DNA from: Prunella strophiata
Lineage: Eukaryota > Chordata > Aves > Passeriformes > Prunellidae
Assembly (NCBI GenBank): GCA_036583965.1
Contig: JAZBQD010000015.1
Span: forward strand, 89,515,809 to 89,579,808
Reading direction: 5' to 3'
DNA: 64,000 bases
A program made the translations under genes and the position numbers. This document shows, one piece after another, positions 60,401 to 64,000 of this stretch; positions within the stretch are counted from its first letter, which is position 1; every line of letters starts with the position of its first letter. The notes under the pieces are model-generated. The model did no database searches. It was given only the letters and a program-made list of their open reading frames with translations, and was not told the origin of the DNA.

Positions 60401-63400
60401 GAGAACACCTAAGCATGTTTTCTCTCCTCTCCCTCGTAATACAAAATGTACATACAAGATGTATGTTGGTGTTTCAAGGGGTTTGTGATCATGTCACCCT
60501 GCAGTTCTGATTTCATATAAACTTATGTTCAATAAGCCATGTTCACAAGTGTACCTGAGGTACTTCTATCACAGGGGAAAACATTCAAGCTTATTGTTGA
60601 CTCTTGCAGAAGCTTTGTGGCTTTGTTTCCCTAATGCATGTCTGACTTCTAAATTAAGGGTGAATCACTAGGGCTTCTTAGGGTTCTAGTAGGTCTTTGA
60701 TGGGGATAGCAGAATCTAAATTAAATTGATCAGTTAGTGTAGACTTAGTTCTAAGTTCAGATTTCTGGATGCATAAGTGACTCTAAATGTTTTATAAATG
60801 GCCTGATAAGGCATAGTCGTGTTGTTATGGCATGTCTCGTTTACTTTCCACGTGGTGTGAAGTTTCAGCTCCATGTCTGAGAAGAGATCAATACTACAGG
60901 TTTTCTGTGTCAGGCTGAGGAAGGGGAAAGAGGGAGAGAAAATGTCTTTATGACTTGCAATTCTGAGATTGGTACTTCTAGTGCTTTTTGGTCTCAGTTT
61001 TGGAGGGAGGGGGGAAATTGGTTCATTTTCCAACGTTTTTAAAGTATTGACATGTTCTCTTCTCCCCTCTTTCCTTCACTTCTCCGCTTGGCCAGAGAGT
61101 GGCTGAAGTTTCAGACCATTGGTGGTACTCCATGCTCATACTCCCTCCTTTGCTGAAAGACAGTGTGGCAGCTCCCTTTCTAGCTGCATATTATCCAGAC
61201 TGCGTGGGCATGAGTCCATCCTGTACCAGCACTAATCGGTTACCTGGTGAATCCAACCTTGTGAAGTTAGAGCACCTAAAGAGCGTGCCTAATGTGACTG
61301 GTAAGGGCCACCTGCAGGGCTCTGTTGCTTAAATAGGTGTGATAAATTTTGTCTTATAACTGAGTTTATAAGGCACATTAATTCCCCTGATTCAAAACAC
61401 TGGTTCTGTTCTCAGCACTAAAACACAGTCTCTGTGTGACTGCCTCTGTTATTTGATGCCATTTGCTTGTTTGTAAGATAAAGGTAATGCATTTCTTACA
61501 GCTTTTCTTTAGGGAGTAAGCACAGACTGCAGAGGCTTTCTGTGTGCCTCTGTCATTTGTGTACAGAAACAAGAAATTACATGCGTGTACTTAAAGACTG
61601 TTTACATTCTTAAGGAAATGAAGGTTTATCAAAAAACTCTAGGATTCTGCTAGAATTTTTATAGCATGGATCTTTGGGGCTTTGAAGAAAATAAATTGAT
61701 TTCTTAAGGCATTCAGATTCTGTTTAGGTTTCTTTTTTTTTGCTAGTGAAGCCTGGGAGTGCAGATCGGCAGAATAGGTCAGGTATAGAGAAAGTTAATT
61801 CAGGATTGCCATACTCATCTCAGAGAGAGTTCTTTGAGGAAATTTCAGCTTCTGTGTTGTCTTAGCAGGCTTTGTTCTCCTTAGGTGCTGAAAGTAAATC
61901 TCTTCACATGTTCAACAGATGTTATATCTGCTTAACAGAAAACTTCATTACATAGAGCTACCAATACTGAACGTGGAAGATGATTAATTATTACCCCCTC
62001 TGGGCAGTATTGGGTGTAGAAGAAGAAAGGAGTTCAGAGTACTGCCTGAGTCTGTACAGTGATGCTAATCCTCACACTTGAATTTAGATCCTACTCCTTG
62101 TTGCTCTCATGGCATTGGAGCACCATGAAATGTTAGTGTTTCTTTGACAAAACTTCAACTCTGATAGGTCCAAGGTGTACCCATGAGGCAGCAGGATGAT
62201 AATTAATGCACAGCCTAGAGGGCTGGAGGGAGGAGAGCCATGTAAATGAAATCATTCTGGAGGCTCTTAGAGGCTGGAAAGCTTCCTTACTTGTTATCTG
62301 TGTGAGGTCAGTGGATTGTTTTAGAGGGAGAAGGACACAATGAAGATATGATGGAGTATGACTAATTCCTGGTGTGTTCTTTACGCAGTTGCAGGCATGA
62401 ACAAGTATTTCCAGCCTTTTTATCAGCCCAATGAATGTGGGAAAGCACTTTGTGTGAGGCCAGATGTCATGGAACTGGATGAGCTCTATGAGTTCCCAGA
62501 ATATTCACGAGACCCTACCATGTACCTGGCATTGAGAAACTTGATTTTGGCTTTGTGGTACACAAACTGCAAGGTAAGAGATGCTGATAGTTAATTTGTT
62601 TGTTTAAAAATAATAGCAGCTTTTCTGGTATGGGGACTCACTTCTTGGATGTCTCCTTATGCACCAGAAAAATTGCTCCCATGTTTTTGAAAATCCATTC
62701 TAAGATTGTTTGGGTTTTGGGGGCTTGTTGGGGTTGAGAGTTTTTCCCCCTTCCCCCCTCCCTGCTTCTTTCCCCCCCTTCTTTTCCCCCCTTCTTTTCC
62801 CCTTTCCCTATCCCTTCTCTGCATAGGAGCTTCTGCAGTAAAAATCAAAAGTATTTAAATTATTATCACTCTACAGTGCTTGCCCAGCTATTAACTTTTT
62901 GAAGGGATGCTTGAACACATCTAAACAGTGTTTTGTGGTGCTTTATGATTTGATTTTTTTAACCCGATTGTTGGACAGGGAAGTGATTGTCTTTTTATTT
63001 AGGCTAAGCTTATGGCACTGCCTTCAATAGAACTCCTGAAGTTTCACATACCAATGCTTTCTGATATGGATGTCTGCATTTATGTGAAAGGTTTTGGATA
63101 TTAATCTCCTTTTCCTTCAGAATGCCATTTTGGAATGGATTTTACTGGAATGCCATTGTGAACATTTCCACCATGTAGATTCATTTTGTAAATGGGAATC
63201 CATTTCAATACCATTCCTGTACTAATGGAACATACCATGGAGTTATCAAAAGTCTCTTGTAGACTCATTTGGTTTTATTCCATGCTAATTTTACTTAATA
63301 AATTGTTACCTTACTGTGTAAAGCTCGCTAACAAGAAATTTCCACAAAAATTCTTTTAAAATACTCTCAGAAGCCCTGAGTTGTGATTTTTTTACCATTT

Positions 63401-63663
63401 GGTTTACAGTTTAAATATGATGTAAACATATGAATAAATGGGATATTAGAAAATCAACGATTTCTATTCTTCCTTTCTCCTTTGCAGGAGGCTCTCACCC
63501 CTCAAAATGTATCCATCATATAATTGTTCGGGGGCTCGTGCGGATCCGCTGTGTACAGGAAATGGAGAGGATCCTGTATTTTATGACAAGGAAAGGGCTA
63601 ATTAATACAGGGATTTTGTCAGTCAGTCCTGACCAGTACCTTCTTCCTAAGGAATACCACAAT
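54324..63663 (+). CDS. KDM1B: KDM1B (LSD2/AOF1) histone demethylase, N-terminal nine coding exons; frame broken twice
   Basis: KDM1B is a nuclear FAD-dependent demethylase of H3K4me1/2, needed for imprint setting in oocytes and working with NPAC/GLYR1 in gene bodies. Nine coding exons with GT-AG borders give residues 1-380 of about 820. Residues 50-102 form the C4H2C2-type zinc finger (C53, C58, C62, then the C/H series to C95, H98). Residues 140-190 form the CW-type zinc finger (C142, C147, W150, C169, C185). Residues from about 260 onward belong to the SWIRM domain (FQPFYQPNECGKALCVRPDV, RDPTMYLALRNLILALWYTN, IIVRGLVRIRCVQEMERILY). The Rossmann GAGPAG motif and amine-oxidase lobe lie right of the window. 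A surplus T at 55,386 and a missing A at 63,504-63,507 break the frame, while every other exon and junction is intact. Confidence 0.95.
55287..55412 (+). CDS. KDM1B: KDM1B coding exon 2, with one-base insertion
   Basis: It encodes an acidic linker (EAADDDDEASEKK) and YRKCEKAGCTATCP, the start of the first zinc finger. The extra T at 55,386 displaces the next residues. In the shifted frame they read CFASAAE, matching human CFASASE. Length without it is 125 bases, which fits the phase of the next exon. Confidence 0.92.
57245..57334 (+). CDS. KDM1B: KDM1B coding exon 3
   Basis: The 90 bases encode CAKNGYTSRWYHLSCGEHFC and NECFDHYYR, the core of the zinc finger. The acceptor is TTACAG and the donor GTAGAT. 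In the uncorrected frame a TAG appears at 57,269-57,271. Confidence 0.95.
58062..58173 (+). CDS. KDM1B: KDM1B coding exon 4
   Basis: The 112 bases encode HKDGYEKYTAWKRIWTSNGK and SEPSPKAFMADQQLPYW. Borders are TCTTAG and GTAAGG. Nearly identical to the human segment. Confidence 0.96.
58854..58970 (+). CDS. KDM1B: KDM1B coding exon 5
   Basis: The 117 bases encode VQCTKPECGKWRQLTKEIQL and TPQIAKTYRCGMKLNNSTK, the main part of the CW-type zinc finger. The donor AAG|GTACCA is weaker than the others. Confidence 0.95.
59957..59995 (+). CDS. KDM1B: KDM1B coding exon 6
   Basis: The 39-base exon encodes TEGSDQCSMPEDL, the last CW zinc ligand (C185) and the start of the linker. Borders are TTTCAG and GTGAGT. 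The same small exon content is found in human (ETSDHCSLPEDL). Confidence 0.92.
61096..61300 (+). CDS. KDM1B: KDM1B coding exon 7
   Basis: The 205 bases encode RVAEVSDHWWYSMLILPPLL, the block YYPDCVGMSPSCTSTNR and a variable tail to NVTG. The tail is shorter than and diverged from the human one. Borders are GGCCAG and GTAAGG. Confidence 0.94.
62389..62573 (+). CDS. KDM1B: KDM1B coding exon 8
   Basis: The 185 bases encode AGMNKYFQPFYQPNECGKAL through LDELYEFPEYSRDPTMYLA to WYTNCK, the first part of the SWIRM domain. It is almost identical to human. Borders are ACGCAG and GTAAGA. Confidence 0.96.
62741..62820 (+). repeat. Polypyrimidine tract in a KDM1B intron
   Basis: About 80 bases are nearly all C and T, with the word CCCCCCTTCTTTT repeated. 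The opposite strand is a purine tract that can form triplex or other non-B DNA. It lies about 170 bases after the exon ending at 62,573 and is not at a splice acceptor. Confidence 0.7.
63488..63663 (+). CDS. KDM1B: KDM1B coding exon 9, with one-base deletion
   Basis: It begins EALTPQ in frame, then the conserved KCIHHIIVRGLVRIRCVQE appears one base out of register. The A run at 63,504-63,507 has four A where five are needed. The exon is 176 bases and 177 would give 59 whole codons to KEYHN. The donor is AAT|GTAAGT. Uncorrected, a TAA follows at 63,521-63,523. Confidence 0.93.
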
Positions 63664-64000
63664 GTAAGTTGCTGTAATAATCCCTATATTATTAGTGTTA
63701 TAAAACTACACGGTGCATGCAATAATTTTTTTGGTTCTGGATTTTTGGCCCATTTACATAAATGGATGGAATGATAGGTAAAATTATATCTAAAACCCAA
63801 TATGTGGACAGTTTTTAACATTGCTGTTTTATGCCTTCAATGGGTATGGAAACTACATCAATTAGACTCCTTCCAAAAAAGATTTTTTTCCCACTAAAAT
63901 CTATGGAACTCATTCCCACGGGTTTGTGCTTCCCATGTGCTGTTCAAATGGATGGGAACAGTGTGAAAAATATACATGTTCTTTGGCTCCTATAATAAAC

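Noticed and set aside
37032..63663. Calling NHLRC1, TPMT and KDM1B pseudogenes
   Set aside because: Introns, splice sites, synteny and nearly all residues are intact. Single-base indels alone are better explained by consensus error.
1..64000. CRISPR arrays, operons, phage or other bacterial systems
   Set aside because: No regularly spaced repeats and no prokaryotic coding layout; the window is a vertebrate nuclear gene block.

Overview
The window is a stretch of bird nuclear genome. The evidence is intron-rich vertebrate genes, CR1 retrotransposon fragments as the main repeat class, a solo LTR of a type common in birds, few other repeats, and a gene order that matches human 6p22.3: KIF13A, NHLRC1, TPMT, KDM1B. 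No species call is made; a songbird-like genome is plausible. There is no prokaryotic, phage, CRISPR or operon content.

Layout. 1-20,370 lies inside the first long intron of KIF13A (minus strand), with no further exon recognised. 20,371-21,070 holds KIF13A coding exons 2 and 1 and its CpG-island promoter. 21,070-37,031 is intergenic, with one CR1 copy (26.9-27.4 kb), one copy of a repeat also found at 7.3 kb, and some conserved-looking AT-rich DNA. 37,032-38,190 is NHLRC1 (malin), a single coding exon on the minus strand. 38.2-41.4 kb is intergenic with two CR1 fragments. TPMT (minus) runs from its stop at 41,453 to its ATG at 50,910 in eight coding exons. A CpG island at about 51.0-52.0 kb separates TPMT from KDM1B head to head. 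KDM1B (plus) has its first coding exon at 54,324, and nine coding exons (about 380 codons) lie in the window. Its amine-oxidase domain is off the right edge.

The genes are unrelated in pathway: a kinesin-3 motor, an E3 ubiquitin ligase of glycogen metabolism, a thiopurine methyltransferase and an H3K4me1/2 demethylase. They form a conserved synteny block, not a functional unit.

The main observation is data quality. Four separate one-base indels break otherwise well-conserved frames: NHLRC1 near 37,524, TPMT near 43,393, KDM1B near 55,386 and KDM1B near 63,504. Splice sites and flanking frames are intact, so consensus errors in a draft assembly are more likely than gene loss in three neighbours. 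I found no convincing new biological system. The remaining leads are small: two palindromes at 23.3-23.5 kb, homeodomain-type site clusters, a candidate 24-nt leader exon in KDM1B, and the LTR-like repeat pair.
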